From assembly GCA_023362775.1 (NCBI GenBank), contig JALMGJ010000005.1, positions 64,489,463 through 64,553,462 of the forward strand: a stretch of DNA of 64,000 nt, given 5' to 3'. A model generated the notes under the pieces. The model was given only the letters and a program-made list of their open reading frames with translations. It did no database searches and had not been told where the DNA came from. This document shows positions 10,783-22,586 of this stretch, piece after piece. The translations under genes were made by a program, and so were the position numbers. This stretch comes from Charina bottae (taxonomy: Eukaryota > Chordata > Lepidosauria > Squamata > Charinaidae). The first letter of the stretch is position 1. Each line of letters starts with the position of its first letter.

Positions 10783-12431
10783 ACATCCCCCTCCATTCAT
10801 TTGTCATTCTAAAAGTTATATTTACAGCTGAATACAAAAGGGTGGGATGGGGAAAATAATATACGAACTGAAGAAATATCTTTATCTCTGTAGTTTAGAA
10901 TTATCTTCAGTGTCCACTTGGGCAGCCAATGACTCTGTCTGTCTGTCTCTGCTCCCTCTCTGCTTCTGATCATGAAAATGCTCAAAGGATTCTACAGACC
11001 TTCAAAATCCAGACCAAGCTACATGCATAATTGGATTCTCAGTACTACCTGATGACTGTAGCCATTCCTACTGTTAGTCCTAGTTGTTTGAAGTCTCAAA
11101 GTAATAGGGCAGGACATGGAGGTATAGCTGGTATGGCAATGGCAGGATTGTCTTCCTCCTTGTCTTGGATAATTCTGATGTTGAAGCCTCCAAGGCTCAC
11201 AGTGCCATGCTATTAACAACCACAAACATGCATTTGAAGGGGTGTTGTCCATTTCCAGGTCCTTTGTCAATTGATTTGATTCCTATTGCTTGCAATGGGA
11301 GAAAATCTATTCAGACCAACTTTCAAGTTGATTTAAATGTTCAGAGTATGTGAGGGCATGACATCGGATTTAAATCCTTGGCACCCAAAGCTCAATTTGC
11401 CCTGCTTTGTCCCACATCTATTCCTGAGGTTTTCCTCGAGTTTCCAGGTTTGAAGTTTCAGACATCGAAAAGAACTAGATTCAGAAACAAGTGGTGGAAT
11501 TTGAAAAAGGGCATACTGTGACTTTTGTTATGAGACATCCCAATGAGACTTCTTTTTCACATTCATACCATAATGACTTAACTTCTATTGACCTTCCAAT
11601 CAGGTCATTTTTAATGGTAAAAGTGGAAGTGTCTATAAATACTTATCTGGGAGTATGCCACTGGGAGTCGGGCAGCATATGAATTTAATAAATTTATTAT
11701 TATCATCTAATAATAGGCATGTCCTATAATTCATCTCATATTACTTTAAAATCAAGGTGCAAGTGAGAGTAAATAATGTGTATGTGTATATGTGTGTGCG
11801 TGTGTGCGTGTGTATATTTAGCTCACATGAATTGAGAAAATCATTTCTAACGTTCTCTATAGTACGTCTCACCTATTTTAGGTATTGTTCAGTTTCATAC
11901 CCTATCAGTAAGCACTACTGGGAGTAAGCTGTTTGCATAACAGAATCCATGTAATTCATTTTATGCCACCTGCATTTTTGTTTTATATAAAAATATTCAC
12001 ACTCCAAAACCCTTCTGTAAATGGTGCAAAATCACCCACTGATGCTGACAGATTAGAAGTTCTACTCCACTTTTATATCAGCATGTATTCTTTCATTGGA
12101 AACGCTCAGTGTGAATTTGCCAAGGTTTCTGCTATGGCAAAAGTTGTGTTCCTCAGAAGGAGGCCATTGCTGCTACAAATCCATATTACCAAAGCAGCAA
12201 CCAAGTTGAATCAGCTGGAAGAGATAAGGTATCATGATCTGTTTGTCTTTATTTATTTAATCATTTTTAATGCAGTCATCAGTGTAACATCTGGATTCAT
12301 TACTCAGATTAAATGTAACAAAGCATTTAATTGAACAATTTGTAAAGGACAACATAAACAACTCCCATCATTTTAGCATCCCCGTCAGCCTTGTGAATGA
12401 TTGACTGGAAACCCAGTTTATTTTAAAGTAG
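10783..12431. other. Non-coding span with a short L2-tail-like block
   Basis: Mostly unrecognised sequence. A TG repeat sits near 11778-11815. At about 11655-11700 the words GGGAGTCGGGCAGCATATGA and AATTTAATAAAT resemble the GTCGGGCGGCATATAAAT end of L2-type elements. An open frame of 133 codons at 11933-12334 shows no known motif and is not called as a gene. Confidence 0.4.
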
Positions 12432-12769
12432 GTAAAAAGGTAAAGGTCCCCCCCGCACAGTTGTGCAGTCATGTCCTACTCTAGGGGCCATTGCTCATCT
12501 CTGTTTGTTAGCCGAAGAGCCAGTGTTGTCCGAAGATGCTTCTGCGGCCATGTGGCCAGCATGACACATGCAGAACGCTGTTACCATCCCACCAAAGTGG
12601 TACCTATTAATCTACTTGCATTTGCATGCTTTCGAATTGCTAGGTTGGCAAGAGCTGGAGCTTAGTGCGGGAGCTCACTCCATCATGCGGGGCTAGGTAT
12701 TCGAACCTTTGAACTTGCAATCTTCCGATCGACAAGCCTGGTGTCTTACCCGCTGAGCCACCACGCCCC
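12432..12769 (-). mobile_element. Sauria-type tRNA SINE, full length
   Basis: On the minus strand the element begins GGGGCGTGGTGGCTCAGCGG, a tRNA-derived head with an A box. It continues through the SINE body (CGAAGATGC, GGTACC, CTAACAAACAGAG words) to a GGGGGGGACC tail and AGGT repeats at 12432. Its length of about 338 bp matches the copy at 22238-22576. The B box is mutated at one position. The flanks both carry GTAGG, but no long TSD is clear. Confidence 0.85.
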
Positions 12770-13562
12770 GTAGGAGGAAAAAGTAGGAGGGATATATAAT
12801 TGTTGGTTTTTTGTTGGGACGATGCTTGAAGTAGCTGATATTGGAAATGCAGTATAAAATTTGTTAGATGAATGAATGAATGAATGAAATCAATAAATAA
12901 CAAGACACAAAGAGAAAGAATGAGAATTAATTCACTGAGTTTTTAGACTGATTAAAATAATCAGCTGAGATGCTTGTCTCTATGAGTGTATGGAGGAAAG
13001 CTGACTATAAACTGTCAGCTCTAGAGTGTTACTCACTTTTGGTCTGATTCTGAATATGGGAAATGGATATAAAAAGGTATTCCATGTTCACTTAAATTGT
13101 TCATTGTGGTCATATTCTGATGGTATTCCCTAAATATTCCTGCCATTTAAAGTGGAAACTGTAGGGAAGAACTGATGATTTGTTTTCCTCTAGGAAGGCT
13201 TGCCTAGTACCTTGATATCTTTCCCATGTTTGTTTGTTCAAGGCTTTTATTCTAATTCTGTTTTTATTGGTTAGTTTGTTATTTATGCTTGTATGCAAAA
13301 GTTAGGCCCTCCTGGTTAAACTTCAGCAAATTTGAATGCATACATATGCAACTTTTCTTCAGAGTCAGTTCCTTCTCTGGCTGTGGGACATTAGTTTCTA
13401 GGATATGTTGATATTTAGTTGAATCCATTCTTCTTCCCATCCATACAATATTTCCAATATTATTGGTTGCCACAAAATTCCTTCTAAACCCACCCCCATG
13501 TTTAATGGTTAGCAAGGTGCTCTTTTCTGCAAATGCTACATCCTCCCATCCCCCCCTTGGGG
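12770..13562. other. Non-coding span, GAAT repeat only
   Basis: A GAAT tetranucleotide run lies near 12868-12888, followed by AATAAATAA, which may be a remnant L2-type tail. Nothing else is recognised. Confidence 0.4.
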
Positions 13563-13672
13563 GGGTCAGTGTTGACTCCTGATGACTGGACAAGTCCCTG
13601 CAGTTTTCTTGGCAAGATTTCAGAAGTGGTTTGCCCTTGCCTTCTGCCTAGGGCTTCTGCTTTTTCTTGGGC
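13563..13672 (-). mobile_element. tRNA SINE family B, 3' fragment
   Basis: The words GACAAGTCCCTGCAGTTTTC, AGAAGTGGTTTGCC and CCTAGGGCT match the 3' half of the SINE family seen complete at 32333-32566 (minus strand) and 46427-46663. The tRNA-related head is missing, and the end with the BovB-like motif is diverged. Confidence 0.6.
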
Positions 13673-14184
13673 CCTCTTTGACTGTTGTTTGTACTGACCA
13701 GTAGACCATACTATTTCCACTAAACTTGCACAGCTTGAGCATTGACCTATAGTTATTCAATATCCACTTGTCTATTGGCCTACAGTTATGAGCCAGTGAG
13801 AGTCAAAGAATGTTCATGAATATCTTATGTATAAGACATAAGATGAAATATTCAACTCTAAATACTAAGATCATAACAGGTTCTTTGTAACAACTGATCA
13901 TATACACAGGAAACTCACAACAAGGTAGCTGTTGGGTTTCAGCTACAGATAACCTTTCTATATCTTACTGTTGTGTACAAACAGGTAATTACTTTCCAAA
14001 ATATATGTTGCATTTCTATAAATACATTTTAACAGTATTTTATCTCAGTTTGGAATCTTCACTGAGTAGATAAAAATCAATGGGATTAATGCTATTGAAG
14101 CAATTAAAGAATGCTTTCATATAAGCCACCTGATTATTCAGCTCAAAACAAATGTATTTATTTATTTTGAACCAATTTGATTAT

Positions 14185-14240
14185 TGATTGATTGATTGAT
14201 TGTTCACATTTATATGGCAGCCCATCTCACACAAGATTAT
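14185..14240 (-). repeat. L2-type LINE tail remnant with (ATTG)n
   Basis: A run of GATT repeats is followed by CACATTTATATGGCAGCCCA and TCTCAC. Reversed, this gives the GGGCTGCCATATAAAT(GAAT)n type end of L2-group elements. The fragment is very short. Confidence 0.45.
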
Positions 14241-14282
14241 ATTGCATTTTTCTTTAAATCAACCTGTTTTGAAATTATTTCC

Positions 14283-14288
<6 letters not shown>

Positions 14289-14327
<39 letters not shown>
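14289..14327. repeat. (TA)n microsatellite
   Basis: About 19 uninterrupted TA units. Confidence 0.95.
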
Positions 14328-14331
<4 letters not shown>

Positions 14332-16139
14332 CGATATTCCATTCTTTAAACTGAATTTCTGATCTTGTATCGCTGTGATAAGCCTGTTCATTTTAAAATA
14401 ACAAAGCAATGGTAAAGGTTTGCAACTGCACATACAACACAGTAGATCCTATTTTACTTATCACTGCACACAAAATGAACCATTAGTCTCTGCCAGTCAA
14501 ACAGCATGAATAGTTCTTTTCCATTTCATAGAAAGAGTGTTCTGTTCACTAACTATTGCTTTTGGAAAGCTCTGAGTGTTACCTCTTCAGATAAATGCTC
14601 TTGGAGCCATGGAGATATTAGAGGTTTACAGTTATGTTTCCAGATAGTTTAATAATTCCAATATTCAGTTGTAAGCAGGTATGTTTTAATTTATAGAACT
14701 AAAAATAGGTAGCTAGTTCCATAAAGCAGTAATTTTAAAAAGTTCATACTGTCACCATTTCATTGATGCTTTAATCAAAATTCCTAAGATTAAAATCAAA
14801 CTATCTGATAATCTAAAATACTGATTTTAACAGATGTGTAAATGTATGTTTGTTTGTGTGTAGGGTGTATGTGTGTGTGACTTAGGGAACTTCTTAAACT
14901 GGATTTAGTAGAAAGCAGAAGCCAACACATTTAATCAGTTATGTGAAGGACAGAAAAATTAATCTATCTTCTGGAATAAGGATGAAATTGATTTTAAAAA
15001 TTGTCTGATGCTTTAAAAATAGTCATATGTTAGTACGTACACACAGAGTTTCCTTTATTATAACCAATAGAAATGTATGGAAATAATATAATGACTATGG
15101 ACTTCTTGAAGAAGCAAAAAATCTATTTGCCTTTTTAAAAATTCACAGAATGCTTGTTGATTTTTATTATGCATAAAAAGGGTATTTGGTTTTGTAAGAC
15201 ACTTTGACTGAACAGATTAAACCACTGAGTGCTGTCAACATTAAAATGCCCTTTGTCACAGTGCTTTATCTGAAACCAATATAAAGAAATTCATAGGCAA
15301 AAAAGAAATTACTTTGGGTATGTATCATTCAAATCCTTAAGGATTATTGGCTAATTAGGAGCACAGTAATGTAAATTTGCTTTGTGTCAGGTTTTCAGGA
15401 ACAGTAAAATAACATAATTAAGCATTGAACAATGTAAATAATTTAAGATACTCTTCAGTGCCAAATGTATATGATGTCTAAATATAAGGAAGACTTCTCA
15501 CCTAACAACCAATAACAAAAATTGACAGAAAAAAATATTTTATTAGATATTGCAGTTATACTGTTTTATAGATATCCATTGTCATATTAGTACATTTTAA
15601 CAAAATCCTGCAATGAATGGGCAACTTTAAAAATCCCATTGATCTTTTTAGATGGATGAGTTGTGCATTTTTCAATCTTGACCTACATGTAGGCTTAGAA
15701 TCCCAAGGCTGGTACCTATAGGCACTAACGTACCTGTAGACATTTCCCTTGATGCTCACCAAGCTTCTCAAAATCTGTTTATTTGTTAAATACTTTTTAA
15801 TTTAAAATAGTTACATAGGAAGCAAACATGTTAGAAAGAAAAGCATCAGTCTGTAGCACTGTATTTATTTCCAAGAATATTTCTGGTCCACAAAACCTGC
15901 CCCCTGCTCCTCCCTCCCAAAGTATTTTGTGAGAGTGCCCATAATATGCTTTCAAAATTCAATTTCTCAAAAATATTGGGAATCCCTGATTAAATTTTCA
16001 AGATTTCATTGACAATTTCTATAGAAAATTATTAGTTCCTATTTTTTTTTCTGAGAAAGCTTGGATGGATTTGTCTGATTGAGCTTCACAGCAGTTATCT
16101 CTTTTGCTTCCCCATTTTTCCAAACAAATATAATATTAG
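14328..16139. other. Non-coding span, nothing recognised
   Basis: AT-rich, with a TG-rich run near 14845-14880. No coding or repeat family signature was recognised. Confidence 0.5.
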
Positions 16140-16149
16140 AGAGAAGGAT

Positions 16150-16375
16150 ATGTCTATGAAGGTTCTCAGTCATCCAGGTAAAAAAGGACTTAAAATAACA
16201 TCTCAATATAACCATGACCTAGCCCCAGGTGGAAGGTCACACAGCTACCTAGAAACATATTTAGGATTCCCTTACTAACTTTGCTCAGACTGAAGAAGCT
16301 CCTTGGATAAGGAGCGAAATGTTTCCACTGAGAAAATAGAAATCCAGTTGACATGATTCAAGCTACAGACATTAG
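16150..16375 (+). mobile_element. Possible Penelope-like element 3' fragment
   Basis: The words GAAGGTTCTCAGTCATCCAG, GACTGAAGAAGCTCCTTGGA, AAGGAGCGAAATGTTTCC and ATCCAGTTGACATGATTCAAG form an ordered series. I recall this series (a pattern of Glu-Glu-Ala-Ser-Trp-Met-like codons, then CCAGTTG...GATTCAA) from the 3' ends of vertebrate Penelope-like retroelements. No GIY-YIG or RT motif is visible in this piece, so the class is tentative. Confidence 0.4.
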
Positions 16376-16834
16376 AGAGAAGGATGAGCTGGTGATAGCA
16401 GAGGTCTTGAATGCCTCATCCATGGGCCTCAAGGGCTCTCACATTTCTTGTATAATTCAATTATCAGTTCTAAGAAATTTGGAGATTGAGGGATAAACAC
16501 ATAAACTTGTTCTATTTCTGTCAGCCCTTCTCTTCCATTAGTTCTTGCAGCTTCACAACGGTGAAGTTACGTGGAATGGGAAATACAGCAGAAAAAACTA
16601 TTTAGCATGAAGCTCTAAGACTTTATGGTAATCGTGTGTTTAGTTTTTGATGGGCTTGAGGAATCAGTCTTTTGAGTTCATTCATCCCTGACCAAGCTTT
16701 GCACCATTTTAAATGCAGAATGCTTCACTAGTTACACTATTTTGACATGAAGAGCAGTAGAAAGCATCTGCTATATTTCCTTTGTTAATGCTACCCAGAT
16801 TTGAAGCAATGTTTTATAGTAATATTTATTACTA

Positions 16835-16990
16835 CTGATTTACATATCCTATCTCATCCAATAGACTCCAGGCAGCTTATTTTATAAGTCCCCCAAATAG
16901 CACAAGCAAGTACAAATAAAAATCAAAGACTAAGATTAATTTACACAATTGACATAATTAAAATTCACAAAAAGACTGTAATGGTATGTG
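16835..16990 (-). repeat. L2-type LINE tail remnant
   Basis: ATTTACATATCCTATCTCAT, then GACTCCAGGCAGCTTATTTT and a run of AAATAAAAAT, read in reverse as the GCTGCCTGGAGTC ... ATATGTAAAT pattern of an L2-group 3' UTR. Old and diverged. Confidence 0.4.
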
Positions 16991-17096
16991 GGAATGACCT
17001 TGGGAGACAGGAGGAAGAGCCACAGCCCAGACAATGGTCTGATAAATGAAATCTGAGTCCAAAGGAGCGGGGGGAGAAGGCATGTCAGAAGGGACC

Positions 17097-17525
17097 CTCC
17101 CTAGTTTTTGGGAGAATAAAAGTAAAGGAAGGGAGAGTTAGTTTCAGAGTTGTAAGATTGATATCAGTCCTTTGAGGAAGTCCAGACAGGAAGCACCAAC
17201 CATGAGTACTAACACTACCTTTATTGTAATTTTACAGTAAGAGAATCTTACAAGTCTGAACATACCTCTCCCCCTCTTACTTTTAAGGTAAAGGTAAAGG
17301 TTCCCCCCACACATTTGTGCAGTCGTGTCCAACTATAGGGGCTGGTGCTCATCTCTGTTTGTTAGCCAAAGAGTCAGCATTGTCCAAAGACGCTTCCATG
17401 GTCATGTGGCCGGCATGACGCATGCAGAACGCTGTTACCTACACACCGAAGTGGTACCTATTCATCTACTTGCGTTTACTTACTTTTACTTACCTCTTAC
17501 TTTTACTCTCCCAAAAACTAGGGAG
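17097..17525. repeat. Unclassified repeat with about 30-bp inverted arms
   Basis: The left arm 17097-17128 (CTCCCTAGTTTTTGGGAGAA, then TAAAAGTAAAGG) is the near-exact reverse complement of 17493-17525. The arms differ by one substitution and one indel. Without the SINE (17286-17492) and its TSD, the unit is about 210 bp. The interior block TTTATTG, then AGAATCTTACAAGTCTGAA, is alignable with 19985-20205, giving a second copy in the same orientation. A reversed AATAAA lies in the interior. It could be a MITE or an LTR fragment. Confidence 0.5.
17286..17492 (-). mobile_element. Sauria-type SINE, 5'-truncated, with 13-bp TSD
   Basis: The 3' part of the SINE (AGGTAAAGGTAAAGGTTCCC tail, AGTCGTGTCCAACT motif, CGAAGTGGTACC) is present, and the tRNA head is missing. 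Perfect direct repeats CCTCTTACTTTTA flank it at 17273-17285 and 17493-17505. It inserted into one arm of the inverted repeat listed above. Confidence 0.85.
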
Positions 17526-17619
17526 ATGAACAAACAGCAATCCATCTTCCTGTGATTCAAATTGAGCTTGTTTCATGCCATATAAGTACTTACAACTCCA
17601 GTAGATGAGGACATCCATT

Positions 17620-18125
17620 GTATTTCCTGCTTGGCCCAGAGTAGAGATGTATAACTAGTCTTACACCAAACCAATGGATGACTTCTCCCAGTAGTTTTAT
17701 GTAGATGTTAAAAAACATGATGGGGAGAATTGATCCCTATTACCAAGTGAGGAGTGGTCAATGGCTCAGCCATTCTGCCCCATGACCATTGACTAAAACT
17801 TCCCACTCAAGAAGAAACAGATCCATTGAAGAACAGTGCCCTACCTGCAAATCTTGCAGGAAGTCCAGAAGGATACTATGGTCAATGGTTCTGAATGCTG
17901 CTGAGTTATCTAAAAGGACTAGGAGACTTACATTCACTCCATCCAGGTCCTGACAAATGTTATCCCACAGGAACAATCAACGTCACTTCCATTCCACACT
18001 CAGATCTGAAACCTTATTGGAAAGAAACAAGACAATCCACTTTGTCCAGGATTCTCTGTAACTGATGTACTACAACCTTCTCCAAAATCTTCCTGGAACA
18101 GGGGAGGCTGGAGATGTGGTAGAAG
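17620..18125 (-). pseudogene. L2-clade LINE reverse transcriptase fragment
   Basis: On the minus strand, starting near 18125, frames recall the N-terminal fingers of an L2-type RT: a phenylalanine-rich NFYHISSLP-like stretch, then a KILEKVVVHQLQ-like motif and a SFQ.GFRS-like motif. Next comes an LLVLLDNSAAF motif and IDHSILL around 17900, corresponding to the RT box holding the first catalytic Asp (normally LLVLLDLSAAFDT). Further down, a FNIYIKLLGEVI-like motif and a degraded region stand where YADD should be. The Asp-Thr of the first box has become Arg-Thr, and stops and frameshifts occur. It is an ancient dead copy of an enzyme that copies LINE RNA at nicked DNA. Confidence 0.75.
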
Positions 18126-19984
18126 TTGTCCAAACAGCTAGATATATAAAATACAAATGTATATTAAAATCTGTGAATAAGATGACAATGTGAATAGATT
18201 TTGTGTGTGTGCATTTCATAAATGCCCAAAGACTGTAGTTTGAAATTCAGATTACTAATTAGAACACAGAATTTGTTTCTGTTTAACTTGTATACTCCCT
18301 TGCCATGAATCATTATGATTATCTTACACTTGGGAATTTGGAGGTTGGGAGACAAAGAACAAAAATACAAGTTCACCAAAGAATATAATGGTTTCATATC
18401 TTTCATTTGCCACTTTGGGTTTGTTGCCTTAAATTAATGCTGGTTACTTTACCTGAGATCATAACACCACAGTCCTGACTGAAAGCCAGAACACAGCAGC
18501 TAGCGTTGAAATGTTTCTATGCTCAGTCGCTCAGGCAGGTTTTCACCTTATAATTTCCATCTTTAGATCTCTTCACAGCCCCACATTTGACCATTTATCC
18601 ACTGTAGAAGTCATAAAGACTCTTGAGAGAGGCCCAGTTCAAATGTTGTCATTGGCAACCTGTGTTGTTCATTTCTCTACGCCCTATTCTTGCCTTTTAA
18701 AAGGAGCATTCCTGCTTTATTTAAGTGCTATTTTTTTTTCTTTTATATCCACACCAGATATATTTGTAAATTACATACTGGGTAAATATTTGATTCCTGA
18801 AGCTCACAACGGAGAACATAATTGATCCTCATTCAAAACGCTTTAAGATGAATCATTAGGAACACCATAGGACAACGTAATTTGTGAGTGTCTTATACAT
18901 GCATTCTATATACAGTGAAATGTATGACTTCAGGTTAATCATTGCTAGGGATGCCCAGGAATTTTATCCAGTCCATATTTCAAAGTCAACTGATCTGAGT
19001 CACACTTCCTGCACTAACGTTTAATAATTGGAGACAGGATCACATTTCAAACCTTATTCCTTTAGAATATCTAATTACATTATTCACTTCCTGTCTACTG
19101 GATTCAAAGATATATAAGACAACTAAAGGGAAAGCCATTGTTAAACCTTGACCTGTGACTTTCTGACCTTAGGAAACAAAACAATCATTTACCTCCATTT
19201 TTACTGGCTGTGATTCTATGCTTTTCCAAGTGTGATGATGTCATAACTTTGTCCCCTACATGTTGCTTAGCAACAAATGTGCTGTGCCTTATTATTTTGT
19301 TTAATACATATCTGTTTGCTTCTGAAGTGCTATGAAATATTCACTGTTCGTCTGACCCTATCTGAAGGCAGCTTTATATATACCATATTGGAATAATATA
19401 AATATTAAATATTTGAGGTATTTTTCTTTTTTCTGAAGTTTATAAATGCCATTTCTTAGAAGACCTAAGTTATGGAAGCCAAAGTTTTAATCATCAATTG
19501 TTCATAATCTACAGACAGAGATCTTCTGATTCTTTTGACATAAAGAGCAAATACAACCAAAGCATAATATGTCACTAACAGCACTGTACATGCCTATTTC
19601 AGAGAGAAATTTGATATCATTTGACGGTACTTATTTCATAATATATGTTTACATTATGCAGGTTTCACTTTAAACCCAGAATAATTTGTCTATAATATAT
19701 CATTTTAACTATATTTTCAAACAAATTAAAATTGGTTTATTAATAATAAAAATATATGATACAATTATATTAGAATTGAAATAAACTTTCACAACCTTTA
19801 AAGAGAAAGCAATTCATTTTAATTTTCAACTTCTAAATTTGACATTTGAATGCTGGAACTGAAGTTCAACATTTACTTATTTTCATTTGATAAATGAATT
19901 AATGGAATTGAAATACAACATTACTAAATCAATTGCAACTACATGGCAGCTATGAAAAATCTACAATGCAGAATATAACTATAG
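18126..19984. other. Non-coding span, nothing recognised
   Basis: No repeat family or exon recognised. A TTTTTTTTCTTTT run lies near 18730-18742, and AT content is high. The open frame at 18511-18825 has no motif. Confidence 0.5.
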
Positions 19985-20205
19985 CATTCCTAAAAAGATT
20001 GGCTCCCTGCGGGTCAGTCCCACTGGTTGGACCAGACCAGAAAATCAACTCCACAGGAAGGCTAAAATTACTTTTATTGAAATTGGCTATAATAACAGAA
20101 TATGATATATGATATATGATATATGATAAAAGAATCTTGCAAGTCTGATTGTGGTGTACATCCTCCTCCTTCTTATAGTTCAATGAATTAGGGAGGTCTG
20201 TCTGA
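19985..20205. repeat. Second copy of the unclassified repeat of 17.1-17.5 kb
   Basis: Shared ordered words with 17150-17525 are CAGTCC, CCAGAC, TTTATTG, AGAATCTTGCAAGTCTGA, and CCTCCTTCTTATAG against CCCTCTTACTTTTA, then TTAGGGAG against CTAGGGAG. It also contains a 9-bp tandem ATATGATAT repeated about three times at 20098-20128. There is no ORF of note. Confidence 0.45.
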
Positions 20206-22095
20206 GCCACTTCTGAATGTTATCTGGGTGTTCTGGACTTTAAAAAATATTTTAGTCCCTTTTGCCTAAGCAACTATAAGCTTCTGCATATCTTTGTCAA
20301 GGTCATCTTCCTTACTCTTGGCACTATTTTAATATTCCAAGTGAAAAAAAAGTCCATTGTTTTCAGAGGTAGATTTCAGACCATTATTTTTATTTAATGG
20401 TTTTGGATGCACTGAAGCTTCTTTAATGCTGAAAAGAGATAACAGCAGAGACATAAGAGCTTGATATTAATTTTGTTAAACAAATGTTATAGAAGACATA
20501 CATCCAATTCACTTATAAATTGTTCAGTGCTTATTTTACATGTTGCTGGTGTAAAATGTACCATACTCATTCAGTACAAACACACACTTTTCTGTGCCAT
20601 ACATTTAGAAGAGAATAAATTGCAAAATAAATTATAAAAGTTCCATTAAAAAAAATCTGGTTGCTTTTGTAATAATGCAGCATAAACATTAAATTGTCCT
20701 AATGAAAGAAAAAGAGTGAGGTGGAAGGGGCAGAGTTTCAGAAAGCTCTTGTCACATTATGATACCTCTTATTTAAAATAGTTGAATTGCATGAGTTGAA
20801 TTGCAGAATAGCTAGGGGTAATTTTTTTTCTTTTCTAAATGAAGATTATGCAATAGGAAAAAAAATCCTATTCTCTTTGATCAATAAGTAGAAGTGATAA
20901 TATGCCCATGTAAGGAAAGATGTGAATACTCCATTTCTTTATTAAATGGTGCTAAGATCACTTAAACATATTAATGTTAGCATTTCAGAAAGGTATATCC
21001 CTGTACTCAAAGCTTCCATGTGACTTTTGGCAACAGAATCATTGCCAGAAAAAAATTGATCTTGTTATCCCCAAATGGAGTCACTGTAGACATACTGTGT
21101 CTTATTGGAAGGAGAGTGGGCAAAATAAATCAGCTAAAGAGTAAAAGTAGAATTTGCAATAACCTAGTACTCCTGCCTCATCCTCCCACATCTCAGCACA
21201 TAAAACTTACTGTCAAAAGAACTCACATCAAGAGAATTAATCAAGGAACTCTTAAAATACTCCAAGCATCTACTTTCTGATGACTAATTTGCCTTTCCTA
21301 TTGCAAACTACTAATTTTTTATCCCAATCGATATGTACAAATAGACCTCACTATCAATCACCAGGGGCAAGGACAAACTCCCACTATTTATGTAATACTG
21401 ACTACAAGATGAAACAAGAATTGACTACAGTTAACTTGGGGCTAGCTTTAACAACTGTTTAGAGGGAAAGATTAGAACAGAAAGGGAGGATGTGAGAAAA
21501 GGAGAGTTACACAGAGTCTGACATGACTCCAGGGATAACTGAAGAGCATCAGAGAGTCAAACTACATACTAAGGATTCATCACCAAGTCAAAAACCCAAC
21601 CACAGGGATTAAAATGTTCAGACATAAGCACAGCACAGGTCACTTAAGGCGGACCACTTTTTAAGCATACAGAACCTGTTGATAAGAACAGCAGTGACTT
21701 ATTCTGCTTCCAAGACAGGACAGTCAGATAGTTCTGGGTGCTTGCAAACATAGCCTGAATGTGATGCCCTGTTCTTGTAGCTGCTCGCAAGGATTTGGCA
21801 TCAGAAGGTATACTGACTCTGGAAGCGGAAGTTCATTTTCATTCCACAAATTTCAATGAAACATAAAGTGTATCATGCACATGTTTGTTCTATAATTGAA
21901 GAGGCTCATGTAGACTCATATACAAACCAACATATGGGAATCTAATTGCTTCTGCTGAAATGGGTTAGGAAATTAAGCTGTAATGCTGATATTAATGTTG
22001 AGGACTGTTTCAAACATTAAGCTGTAAATGAGAAGATATGGAAATAGCCAGAATATCAATAAAGTGAAATAAATTGTATCCAAATTGCTGTTTGT
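20206..22095. other. Non-coding span, nothing recognised
   Basis: AT-rich DNA. Two open frames (21020-21280, 21280-21462) lack motifs. No SINE, LINE tail or TIR element was recognised. Confidence 0.5.
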
Positions 22096-22097
22096 TT

Positions 22098-22181
<84 letters not shown>

Positions 22182-22183
22182 TC
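22096..22183. repeat. (TTTC)n microsatellite
   Basis: About 21 almost uninterrupted TTTC units. The lysine/glutamate/arginine open frame on the minus strand is a by-product. Confidence 0.97.
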
Positions 22184-22237
22184 CTGCCTAGTCACCTATA
22201 ACCAAAAGAGCTTTGGTTTTTCAGCAGCAACTTTTTA

Positions 22238-22576
22238 GGTAAAGGTAAAGGTAAATGTCCCCCCCGCACATTTGTGCAGTCGTGTCCAACTCTAGGGGCC
22301 GGTGCTCATCTCCGTTTGTTAGCCGAAGAGCCAGCGTTGTCCGAAGACGCTTCCACGGTCATGTGGCCGCATGACGCGCGGGGAACGCTGTTACCTACCC
22401 ACCGAAGTGGTACCTATTAATCTACTTGCATTTGCATGCTTTCGAATTGCTAGGTTGGCAAGAGCTCGGGCTAGTGCGGGAGCTCACTCCGCACGCAGGG
22501 CTAGGGATTCGAACCTCCGAACTTGCAATCTTCTGATCGACAAGCCTGGCGTCTTACCCACTGAGCCACCACGCCA
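22238..22576 (-). mobile_element. Sauria-type tRNA SINE, full length, with 10-bp TSD
   Basis: Perfect flanks CAACTTTTTA lie at 22228-22237 and 22577-22586. The minus-strand head contains a consensus A box (TGGCTCAGTGGG, complement of 22557-22568) and B box (GGTTCGAATCC, complement of 22505-22515) for RNA polymerase III. The 3' tail consists of AGGTAAAGGTAAAGG units preceded by AGTCGTGTCCAACTCT. That word is shared with the BovB fragment at 44396-44522 and is consistent with BovB-driven mobilisation. Confidence 0.92.
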
Positions 22577-22586
22577 CAACTTTTTA

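Noticed and set aside
11933..12334. 133-codon open frame in unique-looking DNA
   Set aside because: No recognisable domain, splice signals or conservation evidence; chance length in AT-rich DNA cannot be excluded.
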